Assembly: GCA_032622095.1 (NCBI GenBank) | Contig: CP136062.1 | Location: 150,156,875 to 150,220,874 of the forward strand | DNA: 64,000 nucleotides | Reading direction: 5' to 3' | Source of the DNA: Siphonodentalium dalli | Taxonomy: Eukaryota > Mollusca > Scaphopoda > Gadilida > Siphonodentaliidae | Part shown: one piece after another, positions 45,001 through 58,800 of the stretch | How the letters are laid out: each line of letters starts with the position of its first letter | Position numbering within the stretch: the stretch's first letter is position 1 | Translations under genes and position numbers: made by a program | The notes under the pieces: model-generated | What the model saw: the letters and a program-made list of their open reading frames with translations, nothing else | The model's database searches: none | Told to the model about the DNA's origin: nothing

Positions 45001-46742
45001 AATTCTGCTGTGGTTAAGGAGTCCATTAATTAGGGCATTACTGTACACCATGCTGAAAATTACCTTTCCAGTGATGGAAAATCCAGTGAATTTGAAGTTA
45101 ATATCTTCACCAAGACTGCATTTATCTTTCTCCCCATCGACATGCAACTCGTACTTTTCTGGTTCTGAAACAATGCAAACATGTCCGTTTAGTATTTAGC
45201 TTACCGGTAACTCGATCTTGATACTGCACTTCTCGCGACATTACCACCTCCAATACTGTGTCTATAGCGAAGGCGATGTATACCTTATGTGGATAAGGCT
45301 AAACAGTGAACAAGGATTTATTTTACGATCATGGGCTATACATGTATGTGGTATGGGAAAAGTATGTTAGTGATGAACCATATTTTGAAGGCAGTCCGTA
45401 AAAAGAGTTCTTTACTTGAAATAAAGACATTTATAATCAATCACATTTTCGACATGGTCCTTGTTTATAGAAGGCTTAAGAATTTGGCTGAATTATCAAA
45501 TGGATTATATCCATGGGATTCAATAAGAATATTGAGCAAATGACTGAAATATTGATACGATTACATGTATGTGATGATTAACGCTTTCATGACGGGAGCA
45601 GCGTTGGTGCAACATTAAAGATCATGTGCCAGTACATTCTCTTATAAATGCGAGGCCAATGTATTCTCTAATATATGCAAGGCTCCCTATGGGAGACTCG
45701 CATATATAAGAGAATGCATTGGCACAGTTTTTTCACAAAATTTCCGGAAGCAACAGTCAAGGAAGGGTTAACGTTTATAGAAACTAATCTAAGTAACCAC
45801 ATAACAATCAAAGATCCAGTGTAAGGGCATAAAATCTCTCAAATGTGTGTTTCCATACACATGGTAACATTGCGAATGGAATTTTTTTTCAGACAATGAA
45901 CACCTTTCATGAATGAACTACCGGTACTATAAATGCCATTCTTTAGATGACTGACCAGTCAGCAGCACGATGAGACAGTCACAGGCCACTCAGTTTAGTG
46001 GTGGCAGAAGCTTACTCTTGTAAATTAAGTTAAAGCCACATGGCGATTTGTGCTCAAAAATAACCATTTAAATAATATTCGCTTCTGAATTATCCCCGGC
46101 ATCGAAATAGGTCATTAAATACTGAAATACCTTTCTACAAATAATATATGTATATATCCCATAAAAGGCATTGAAGTCATTAAAAATCCAACTTCGAACA
46201 TGATAATTGGTCCCCAGGGTTCTTACAGGATTTTCGCAATTTGATTCAATGACTGTTGAAGGACTATATTGGTTGTCAACTTGAATACAAGGACTCGCCC
46301 CCTATAACAGATGACAATTCCAACAGGTTATTAGCGTTGAAACGATTAGCGATTTTAAGGAATCGACTCGTCGCCAGAGGTAATCGACTACTAGTCGGAC
46401 CCCTTCTAAGAGTTCCCATTTCTATGCCCATATGACGTATAAAATGGGCCATCGCAGTTTTGAGTATCCAACTCTTCATTTCAGAACGTTCAAACGGAAA
46501 GCACGTGAACTATATAATCTCCCGTTTTGCCCGCGAGTCTCCCAATTTGATGTCTTAAACCCGGCTCTCCTGCAACCTCCATATAATCTCACCCTTTTGG
46601 GGAATGCAGGTAATAAAAACATTTTATTTAAACAAAATTGTCGCCGGTAACCAGGAAATAAATAGGCAAGTCTCGTTTGTAAGTCTCGCTAACGAGATGT
46701 CGGGTGTGTTCTATTGTCTCTCTGAATAGGCGCCTCATGTCG

Positions 46743-46821
<79 letters not shown>

Positions 46822-49800
46822 ATGGGTATTAGAATCTATTCAGTTACTGAGTTGACTTTACCCCAGCTTGACTTGTCGCGAATTATGTTTCGTATATCAT
46901 TGAAACCATTTTGTTGCATCGTTACTCTAGTATTACACGTGCCACAGTGAGAAGTTATCACTAGTCAATTGCGTCACATCTAACTAGACAGTGTTCAGTT
47001 GGCAGCGACACTTCATGTCTTTGATGATCAATATAAAAGAAACCGTGCCTACATTAGGTTCAGTTCACCGCCCGTGCATGACTGATGGCAGTGGCATCGT
47101 TAAAGGACAATGCAATAAGGCTTTAAGAAGTTAATATGTGTTAACTGTAGGGCTGGACGATATTAACGAAAATAAAAACCGCGATTATTTTAAATTAAAA
47201 CCGCGGTTAACGATATAATCGCGGTTTTTTAAAACATCAGACACTAGTAACTTAAAACAGTTTCTCACTGTTCGCTAGAATCACATCATTGTCATTAACT
47301 TTGACAAGTTGACGTCAATAATAACATACACAACCACTCAACCAGTGACAACCTCATGCTCGATCGATATTCGGAATGAAAAGTAAATTCACCGGTTAAA
47401 TTCCGCTATTCGGACAATTTCGTTCCAGTGACTTGACAAATTCTGGTATATACCAATAATTAATAAAACCATTATCTAGTCTATGCCAAAACTAAAAGTG
47501 TTCTATACCATAGTATCCTTTTCTAACTCGGCATATTCAACCATGTTGAGTAAATACATGTTGTTCCCGATGACACTTGCGTCACTTGACAAATGGAAAT
47601 GTGGTTTACCGTCTAGACAAATTTTAGCGAAGTCCACACACACGTAGTACATAACTTTTGGAATTCTGCCAAGCAAGAACACCATGTATTTTTGGGCGGG
47701 TTTGAAGCCGTAATTCTATCATTTTGGTTTTAACCAATCGCCGTGAGTGGTTTCTTCTAGACGAGCAGGGGGCGGTATCTTCGCTCATTTACTATTTTGA
47801 TTGACGGTGCATGTGCATCATTGTACTGAAGGAAGAGGCGTGGCAAAACTGACATTCATTTTGATCTATCACCTGATCAGTCGTCAATTCATTTGGTGAA
47901 TTCTCTTGTAATAAAAAGTACGCAGGGAAGTCGGAGGGTTTGTGTAATATTGTGAGCGAAAGGGGGACGTATTCTGGGTTTTCATATTCCCCCTAATTTC
48001 GGTAGTCGTCCTAAACGTTGTTTACTATGATTATTGAATATTGAAAAAGTCAGGACACAGGGATTTAGTTGAAATTTAAAACTTAAATAACTCGATTTAG
48101 GCTTGAGTTAAACTATTTGTTTGTATAGGCTTGTGATGGTCTGGCACCCTCTAATTGCCGACGATATTACGATTATTTTAGTTTAGACGATATTACTGAC
48201 GATATTGAAATATTAACCGGGTATTGACGATTAATCGGGAAACCGCCCAGCACTAGTTAACTGTTACAGATTACGTGATAATATGACCATGCAATGGCAC
48301 TGCTGCCATGATAGCACATAGGTAGTGCTTTTTCCACCCGACTAATCGACTAGCAGATTTCGGGATCGACTAATTTAATAATCGCGTCGACTTCGACTAG
48401 TCGATTAATAGTTTCAACACTACAGGTTATAACATTCTCTGTAAAGCATGCCTTTCATTACAAATGTTACTACGTAACAAGATAAAGGCTTATAAGCTTT
48501 ACTGTAACCTAGTTCCCTCATCCATGTTGTTCTAGTTATGTTAAAGTTTGAAATTACATCAGCTAAATAAAGTTCTAACAAAGTCAAGACTGCATATGCG
48601 AGTCGACTGAAGTGAAAGGACCAAAAACTCAAAAAGCGCAATCTCAAACAGAGCCAGAGCATTGTGAAATAGCCTCCCTGAAGATTGCAAATATATTATA
48701 ACTGTAATTAAATGAGGTCACTAATTGTAAAGTCATATCCTTAAACATTTACTTAAACTATATTAAAATGCTCTTGTATTTAAATTAATATATATTTTAT
48801 TACTTTAAAAACTAAAACCATGACAACTGTACCACTATTTTTCTATTTCTCTTGCACCAGCACTCATCTTAAGTTTTTTATTATATTTATTATGTTATTA
48901 TAGGGCTCTGAACTGTAAACTATGTCTTTCAAACAGCCCGTTGTCATTCTAAATATACTAGTATAACTTGGGTTATCAAATAAAATCACTTGAGTTTGAA
49001 AGAATGTTACTGTCACGAAATGAGGAGACTTCACATACACACTATCTATCATGGCATTTGCGTTCTTCCAACAGTCATCATCGTATTTATACCTTGCACA
49101 TTTATGCCATAGATTTTGGCCAATGTGGGCTGTGTGTGTGTTTTATGAAAACATGGAAGCGGAACTTTTCTCGTCACAAAACGCATAGTCAAAGGTTGGA
49201 ATGTTAGATGAGATGAAGTGCAACTGTTGCTGGTGCGGCTTAATTACATGTACCGATCGTTTACTTATTAATTAATGATCGTTTAGTTATTAGCTACACA
49301 AGCTGTAGGGGAGGAGCCATAAGTGGGGTTATGTTCTATTCAAGGACTGTTTGTTCAATTCAAGTACCATTCAAGGCCCCATCTTCTGGTAAGTATCTAT
49401 AGTCTCAAATTAACATTGCTTTCAGTTAAATTTTCCCCTCTGTTCCCCTTCTATATTCACCAATTTGCAGAAGATTAAATGTATAATCGAGGCGACTAAT
49501 GATGGCTAAACATCAACTTCAACTGGGGAGCTTCAATCTGATCCTAGATCTCCCATATACATGTACGGTAGCAGTTGAGGCCTAAGCAGAATGAGGTTCC
49601 CAGAAGGTGAATTTGGTAATGCTAGCCCACAATGTGAGATAGAATCACTAAATTCACCCTCTGGGGACCTCATCCTGCAAACGTCAGACACACTATTTCA
49701 AGGCTTGCTTACAATTGACTGATTTCGGCACAGTAATGAATTTCTTTATCATCAGTAACAAGTCTATTAAATGACAATGAGTGACAGACTTAAACAGTAT

Positions 49801-52800
49801 AATAATCAGTTTTCAGCTCATGTATACTAACCAAAACTCCATCCAGCTGGTGGCTCAACTTGTAGGATAAAATCTCCTTTATCATAGAGAGGAATGAGAT
49901 AATACCCCGTGTTTGGTGCACAGTCTGTCTGATACTTAATGCTCCCATGACTGGTATATAATTTAACCTGAAATTATAAATAAATTTATGGACCTTGTAA
50001 CTGGAGGAAACTAGAGGTGTGACAACAAACCGGCACCAATTACAAAACATGATAATCAAATTCAATATGGGAACTTGCCGTATACCGGTATAACCAAATG
50101 TTGGATAAGAAGTGGGCGATATAAGCCACTAACTCCTCTAAATTATGAAAAATATGTATGACGGCCGATAGCAGAATTTACATAGCTATCAAATAGCCAA
50201 AGAAAATTACTAGTTTAATTATTAAATGTGTGTTCCTATTTAATTATTAAATGTGTGTAGTAGCAAATAGTCAAAGAAAATTACTTGTTTAATTATTAAA
50301 TGTGTGTTCCTAACTTTCTGTAAAAGGTGGTGGAGGATTGGAGGAGGATGAAAAACTTATTAAAGATTTAATTATATAGAGAGCCAAAGCAAAGGAACAA
50401 GCTACATTATTGATGAAACGCTGATGAATATTTAATGAGACAGATCAAGCTGTGCTCCAAAAATTAGCTCCGCGATAAATGTAGTCATTTCATGTTTGAG
50501 ATAGTAAACTATTATAACATCAACTAACAAAGATGGAATGATTCTATTTACCTATGTATTTCCTAACAGAACCTTCTTTTAAATTTGTTTTGATTTTTTC
50601 TACTCACTATTATACTAATAATAAAATAAAAGTAAGCAAATTATCGCTAAAAATTAAAAGTGCCAATACATGTTAGCAACCAGTAACCCGATCCATAAAT
50701 CGCAAATGCAGCATTCTTCAATACCGGCATTCCATAGTTCGAGAAGGAATTACCGCTAAACGCCCTTATTAATCGTTGACTGTCACAATAGTGTGCCCTT
50801 ACTATTATGAGTTTTATAGACTCGATATGCATACGAAATTTAATTTTTAATACAAAAATTCTGTTATGGCAGATCTGAATGTTATTTTCACAAAATGACT
50901 CTTCAAACTCAAGAAAAATTAATCATTATAAAAAACAAGACAGTCAATGACTGTGGGGTCGCTCACCAGACTGTAAAGACTGAGACTCTGAAGACTACAA
51001 TAGTCAGTATGTTGTTATAACATAATTTATTTTTCAAAATTTGAATTTAAAATTGAAAAAAAAAATTCATTAAAAAAAATAAAATTTGAATTTACTCTGA
51101 TTTAATGGGGTTTTTTTTATTTAAAAATTATTTTTTTTGTTAAATTTAGCAAAAGGAGTTAAATCTAAAAACTTAAATATAAAAATAGTTTTTTTTTAAA
51201 AGATATTGACCCTGCCCATGTTTGCCCCAGTCACCCCATTTTAACAAATCTGAACCCCAGTAAACCAAAGACCCTTCATACCAAATATGAACTCATTCGG
51301 CCTTATGCCACTTGAGAAGAAGTCGTTTTAAGAATTACTATGGAGGGAAAGAGTTATGGCCCTGGCTTCGGAACTAATTGACCCAGTGACCTCATTTGAA
51401 CAAATCTGAATACCAGTCACAAAGGAAACATCCACACCAATTATGAACCCATTCGGTCCTATGGATCTGGAGAAGATGTTCAAAGAATTGTTGATGGACG
51501 GACGACGAGTGATGACTTTTGCTCCACAGGAGACTTCGTCTCAGGTGAGCTAAAAAAGATGTCACCAGTCTTAGAAACAAAATCCATGCAAGTAAAGGTG
51601 GATTATTATCATTATAAACCTGGAGATAGAATCTGAGAATTTAAATTAAAATATCACAAAAGCATAAAATTGGTGACCAGGGTTAATACATGTAACCCAT
51701 TAAATGGTGGAACTGCACCCAGTATATCATTTGAATGTACATGTATCATAGATACAATGCTAATATTTCAAATGTGTTGATAAACAAATACCACAGTTGG
51801 CACACACAATTACAGTAATCTCCCTGCTGCCCACTAGCAGAAAGAATTCTAATTTATTGTTTATTTAATCTGAGAGACCAAGTGTATAATGATTGATGGG
51901 CCAATTCTATATCACCCAGATAATGGATCATTTTCAATTAATCTCAAGATGTCTGTATTTAAAATGGATCAAATAAATCTTGATAGCATGCATTTATGTA
52001 GCTTAAAATAATATGCCAGAATGAGGTCCCCAAAAGGTGAATTTAATGACACTATTCCACAAGACGGGCTAGCATCAGGGTATAATGAGTTCAACTGGAT
52101 AGGTGGTGGTTAAGAATATAATATTGGAACAACCAAGCCTGAATATATTGTCTGACATTTGCAGAATGAGGTCCCTAAAGGGTGAATTTAGTGACGCAAT
52201 CCTGCAATGTGGGCTAGCATCATCAAATTCACCCTCTGGGGACCTCATTCTGCTTAGGCCTCAACTACTATGGGAGACATAGGAACAGACTGATGTTCTC
52301 CAGTTAAAGTTGGTGATGTGCACCCATTGGGCACCTCAATCATCCATTTTATCTTCTGCAAATTAGGGGGATATAGAAACTAAACAGAAGGAAAAGGTAA
52401 GTAAAAATGTCAAATTAAGACCCTATATACTTCCCTGACGTCTTATATATAAGCCGACATACAAAATCTGTAGACAGTAAACAAGTGTTGCGTCATGCCT
52501 GGTTTCCTTGGTATTGTCTCTACAGTTGAGTTCAAGATAATGTGGTATAACATCAAAATCCCTTCCTCAGACTGAGGTCTTACGTAGAATTCTTGTATTT
52601 TATTAATTGGATAGGGATAAATACGCTGGTAACAATTATTAATATTTTAATTGTTTTTATTTGTAATTAAACATTTCGTACTTGTTTTGATGTGAACGGT
52701 CATGCACTCTTCTGAGTTGTTATCGCGGCGAAAGCCAAAACTCACCTGTGTCTGTAATTGTAGCCAGAATTCAGACCCCCTATTGACTTAGTTGTATATG

Positions 52801-55800
52801 GCGCATGCACATTTTGAGGGGAAATACTGGGTCAACAAGTAGCAACTTGTAGACATAAATCTACGGTAAATTGAGCATAATATAACATGTGTATTGGTTG
52901 TCAGAACGCAGAAATTCGTTCACATGTCCACTCATACCTACCTTTAAACTTACCCAAACGTATACTTATGTATACTTGTATATTACTGATGTTGTTGCTT
53001 CCAAATCGACATTGTATATAACACATATAACATATTTTGATATAATTATTACAATAATCGGAATCGGCCGATTGTGATCTCAAATAATCGGCAATCGGCG
53101 CAAGGCTCTATTTGACAATCGGCTCATCACTATTCCAAGTTCTTGTGGTGTTAGTCCAAAATTAACTATACATTGCAAATGCATCACCTTGACCATTTAC
53201 CTTCCTTTTCCAAAAACGAATTTTTAAAGAGCCTTTTTCGCGATCGGGCAACAACCCGCGAAGTATTGCGGCCATTTTTCGGGTCTGTTCGATTGAGTTC
53301 AGGGCATATTTTCCCCTCGATACTGCGCGGTATGCCCGGAACACGATCGCAGGTTGCTCGTCAGTCGACGTAAACATCTCTGTAATAATTATAATATTAC
53401 GTCGACACGAATTCATGTAAAAACCCATTTCCAGAACAGTGGGCTTCCCCCAATATCGTGACGTCATACTGATGTCGCAGACATTCCAAATAAGGAATAA
53501 TTTATGCGCGACCTGTTTACGAATATTGCCGACAACACTTGAAATTGTTCAGATTTCAACTCTGAAATAACTGTCTCTTTCAAGATAGACGAAACACACT
53601 TCAATAACACATCGTTTCGGTCTTTGTCCACTGTACATAACACTCATTTTCCTATTGTGATGAGATTATTAAAAGCGTCGAAAACAAGTTTTACCGATGA
53701 ATAAATGTCTTTCTTTTAAAAAATATTTTAAACAGGAAGCTTATTTGTCAATGTGTGCGCATGCTCAAATTAAAATATCGCGTCTCTTTGTTCCGCCCAG
53801 TATTTAAATTTAGATCAATATATCGGTTAGCCAATTGGGGTTTAAAGCGGTTTCTGGTACCGCTTCCAATCAAAACAAGGAATTTCCTGGTATATCCCAA
53901 AGTCTGGAAATAGCTTTCTGGCCAGTCCTGTTCGACTCAGATGAATTTATATGATATACTGAGTCGAAATTTATGTCGACTGGTTGCTCGTCTGATCTAG
54001 TAAAACTAAAAGGCTTGTTATAACTTATATGTCTCTTTTTTGGAAAAGGAAGCTAAATGGTTTGTCAAGGTGATGCATTAGTAATAGTATATACATTTTC
54101 TGGGGAACATCATGGTTTGGTCATGTCTTGTGTCATATTCTTTCTATCCAGACTTGAAAGTAACCTCTCCCATTACAGGCATCGCGGAAATTTCGATGGG
54201 ATATCTTTATCCCATATATTTTCGACTACTGTGGTGTCAGAACTCAGATATACTCATATAGACTAGACAGCTATAGTAGACTGTAGAGGCTAGAATTTGT
54301 AGAAATTAGAAAGACAAGATTCAATGAAATTTATTTTATGTGGTAATCTATGGAGCCCCGGAGGTGACATCCCAATGTTTATTTTTAAGTCGTGGCCATG
54401 AGAATATGAAGTCGTGGCCATGAGAATATGAAGTCGTGGTCACGAGAATATGAAGTTGTGGCCAATGGCATATGAAGTCGTGGCCACGAGAATAAAGTCG
54501 TGGCCACGAGAATATGAAGTCGTGGTCACGAGAATAAAGTCGTGCCCACGAGAATAAGGTTGTGGCCACAAGAATAAATCGTGGCCACGAGAATAAGGCC
54601 AAAAGGAAGAATACCTGAGTTTAGGGTAACATGAGGGAAAAAAACAGGGGCGGGCGGGCGGTACTTCATTTTATTTTTCACGGGGAATAGTATTTAAGTA
54701 TTCGTGCCTTCTAATCCTCTGCCAGTGTCACTCGTATATAGCTTGGGCAAGTCATTGTCACACTAATCAATGTCATGGTAGCTTTAATCAGTTTAATGGT
54801 GTTGCAGAAATTCAATGACATGTATACAGCATTATATTAAATGATATTATATATAGAACTAGCAGGTTAGCCCGCCACTGGCGGCATTCGTCCCATGGCT
54901 TTGTTTCAGAAACATGACATTTTTGTAATTATTTTGTTTTTATTTATTTTTGTTTTTTATTTTTGAATATGAATTTAATGTTTTTTAAATTTAATATATT
55001 TTGTTTCTGAATTGTTTTTTTATTGTTAATTTTTTTTAATTTTAAATTGTTTTAATTAAATTGTAAATTGTTTTAATTAATTTTTTTGTTTCTGGCGGAA
55101 AAATTTACCCGTAGAAATCCCCCCTTCCTAGGAACGACAGACAACGCATTCTTTGTTTCGTGAAATCTCTCTACGATAACATTGCATTGAATTTAAAACA
55201 AACGCTTCCCGTCGGGAAATCTGTCTTCGGGTCGTTGTTGTTGGCATCACGGCTCCCCGAAAACTCTCACATTGCCGAAAACGTGTATTTAGTAAAATCG
55301 TTGTTGTTGATATTTACGGCTTGGGGGCTATTTTCTTATTTAGCAAGTTTGAGCTCAATCGGTTAGAGTCTATAAAGGACACACTCATATATATGACACT
55401 TCCCGTAGATAGCAAGTTTGAGCTCAATCGGCATTCCCTGGAATTTCCCGTAGATTGGCAGATTCCAGTAGCTTTATAACGGTATATCTGGGGAGAAATC
55501 TGATGCTATATTCGTGATTATCTGGGATGATTTCGGTATATACTGTAAAAACAAAGCGCGCCATCCCTGCTCACAGGGAATAAATTTCGAGCGATAACGT
55601 TTGCGTTCCCGTATAACTCTGCAGATGCGAATAACGTTGAATGGGAAACAGACGCTCTTATAGAGATGCGTCAAAAACAAACGCTCATTAAATAATCACT
55701 TGATTAACCCCCGCCGTGCCTTTGCGGTGATTTGAGATTGGAGAACGGGTGCTCTGAGCTTCTCTAAACCGCGACCACGGTCGTGTCGGTGGGATTTGAC

Positions 55801-58800
55801 ACTTACATAGGAAGTTTGAGCTCAAGTCTCAAAATATATAGTATAGATAGATAAGTGTCTAGTGTTGGAAATTAAACGGTTTATGTTCACGCCGAAGCTC
55901 GGATATTACAGGCCAAATCCTACAAGTCGACATATTACTTTTCAATTTCCCACACAAGACACGTATGATATTTTGTTTATCCACCGACTCGAATACTAAG
56001 AAATTTTGCGAAATATTCAACTCAGAAGGTGAATTTAACAAGAGTTCCTCCATTGGAAATGATACATACATGCGGCAACGCCAACGTGACGTACATAACA
56101 TAATCAATATGTAAAGCGGTGGTGGCAATAACACCTGTAAAACAAAGTAAGCACCAAGAACAATATATGTGCATTGATTACCCTATGACTGTTGCATTCG
56201 GATCATTGCGACACAGAAGATGTTGATTCATCGGGTCCGGCTTTCGGTAGAACTAATGAATATTTAATGAGAAATAGTTCTACTAGGGAAAAAATAAGTT
56301 CTACCAGGCACATACCACTCCTACTGCATGGGTACATACACTCATGTTACGTCAGGCTAACAATTTTCAGGGTGGATGCGGTGAGAGGTGGATAAACTAT
56401 AATAATGGAATTTTGAGCTTTGGGTCGATTTCAAAAGTGTCAGAATTATTTTTAATCCAACATTTTATTACTATGTCCTTTTCTGTCATTTCAGAATCCG
56501 TGTGGTACTGGTTCACGCACGACAACATGTCTGTGCTATAGTTGACAGGCGCCATTCATATGAACGCATTTGTGAAGTTTAATAGCTAAAACTCAGGATC
56601 TATCCGCACACGGAAGTGTTTCCGCCATATTCAATCTCCATGTGCAATCGGCAAAATATCCGGTTACTTTCGATTTACTAGTTAATACATATTCCGGCAC
56701 AAGTATCGCGTGTTTTCTGGTTTCCGCTTTCGAGAAATCGGTGAGGTTTGCCGAACAATGACGAGGGAATACGAATATACTACAACAACAATGGCGGCAC
56801 TTCCGTTTTTCGTGAATTGACGATATTTGCAAGGAAATGGTTTACTTGTTTAAAGGGGTACTGTACCCAAGATGTTGTTGTTGGTTTCTATAATCCCCGA
56901 GTCGGAGAATAAGGTAACAACTTTTCCATTTTTTGAAAGTCTGTTGAGTACGAAGTATTGTTACGGATGGCAAATTTACCGGAATGCAAAAATACAAATT
57001 GTCGTTGTCGAGTAATTTTTGTACAGTTTTCAACCAAATGAATCAAATAAACATTATATTATATGCTTAGTAGTCCCATATACTCATTTAAGTTAGTGTA
57101 TGGTCACTAGTCAATGAGTGGCTTGGGTTTTCTCCCCGTATAAGCATAATGTTTCAAACGATCGTGTGTGCAATTGTTTTATTAATCCAGTATCCCTCAA
57201 TTATAATTTGATTACGTTTTGTACACGGAAATTCCAATTTTAAGAGACGCCATTTTATGGCTGGAGCCATAAAATCAATTTATATTAAATTATTAACTTT
57301 TAAATTATTAAATATTATTATATTTCTATATAGTATCGATAATAGATCGTTGTTATCACCGGGAATTTATTGAAAATGGCGTACAGTACCCCTTTAAGCT
57401 AATTCCTAATTACAAAAAAATAAAATGAAGTCGGAGGAAATTTAAAAAAAAAGATCAAATGGAATTTGGCGGCAGGTTTTGAGTAGGGGCGGGCGGGTTA
57501 CCCTAAACACAGGTATTCTTCGTTTTGGCCTAAGGTCGTGGCCACGACTTCATAATCATAGTCTCGTAGCCACGACTTCATATTCTCGTGCCCACGACTT
57601 TATTCTCGTGGCCACGACTTCATATTCTCGTGGCCACCATCTTTTTCTCATGGGAACGACTTTATTCTCATGGCCACGAGTTTATTCTCGTGGCCACGAC
57701 TTCATATTCTCGTGGCCACGACTTTAATCTTTATTCTCGTGGCCACGACCTCTTCTTCTTCTTCTTTATAGGTGCATTCCACTGGAAAGCGTAATGTCGC
57801 ACCGGCATGCTCGGGAGCAGATTAAAAGTCGGTTAAAGGGTTAAAATCATATGTACATTGAGAGGGTTGCCTCAGATGGTGGTGACGGCGAATCTGGAAA
57901 CCATCTCCTTGAAGATGTCCAGGTCGTCCCAATAAGCCACTCCTTCTGGTAGGTTATTCCAGGCCCGGATGTTTCTTGGGAAGAATGACTGTCGGTATGC
58001 GTCGGTTGAGTTGTGAGGTAGATGGTACTTCCTCTGGTTTCCTCTCGTGATGACCGTTGCCACGTGCAGGTGTTTGCTGGATGGTATCGCAATTGTCCCA
58101 TGCACTATCCGATGGAAGATGGTCAAGTCGGTCTTTTTTCTTCGGGTTTTCAGAGGTTCCCACTCTAGCTCTTTCAGCATTGGTGTTACTCGCTGCTTCC
58201 AGCTGTAGGTGTTGTTTACAAATCGGGCTCCCCTTCGTTGCACCATTTCGATTTGGTTGATGTTGCGTTTGGTTAGACGGTTCCACACTGGTGACGCATA
58301 CTCCAACTGTGGTCTGACCAGTGTTGTGAAGCATTGTTTTTTCACATGTTTTGGGCATTCGTTCATGTTTCGACGAAGAAAGGCCAGGCTGTTGTTAGCT
58401 TTCTGCACCATCTGGTCGATGTGGTTGTTCCAGTTGAGTTTGCCGTTAATCGTTAGTCCGAGGTACTTCACTTTATCTAAAACGTCCAGTTTGTGGTCGT
58501 GGATGACGTATGTAGATTTTAATGGTTTCCTTTTTGATGTTACTTGTTCTCATATTCTCGTGGCCACGACTTCATATTCTCGTGGCCACGACTTCATATT
58601 CTCGTGGCCTCGACTTTATTCTCGAGGCCACGACTTAAAAAAAAAAATTCGGATGCTCCATGGCATAGTGATATTACTATTACTATTAGTGTGATAGTAT
58701 TAGTAATCTAGTAATAATCAATCTTGAATTATCTTCACCTCTACTATCGAGTAGTTTATCTCCACGTCGGATCGTACAAAGCCCCCACAACCAAGCACAT

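Larger units (their letters stand above)
46332..48422. mobile_element. hAT-type element (outer), 2.1 kb
   Basis: Perfect 8-bp target duplication CAGGTTAT (46324-46331 and 48423-48430). Termini TAGCGTTGAAACGATTAG and inverse of TAGTGTTGAAACTATTAATC. Subterminal repeats of AATCGACTAGTCG type. Contains the poly-G tract and a second complete hAT-type element at 47148-48255. No transposase frame. Confidence 0.88.

Noticed and set aside
55859-56134. Possible extra NOMO exon between exons 1 and 2
   Set aside because: The predicted sequence does not resemble NOMO, and exon 1 joins exon 2 in phase 0 giving an unbroken conserved block, so nothing is missing.
58057-58694. Plus-strand frames opposite the LINE
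   Set aside because: Shadow frames of the minus-strand reverse transcriptase, extended by the CGTGGCCACG array.
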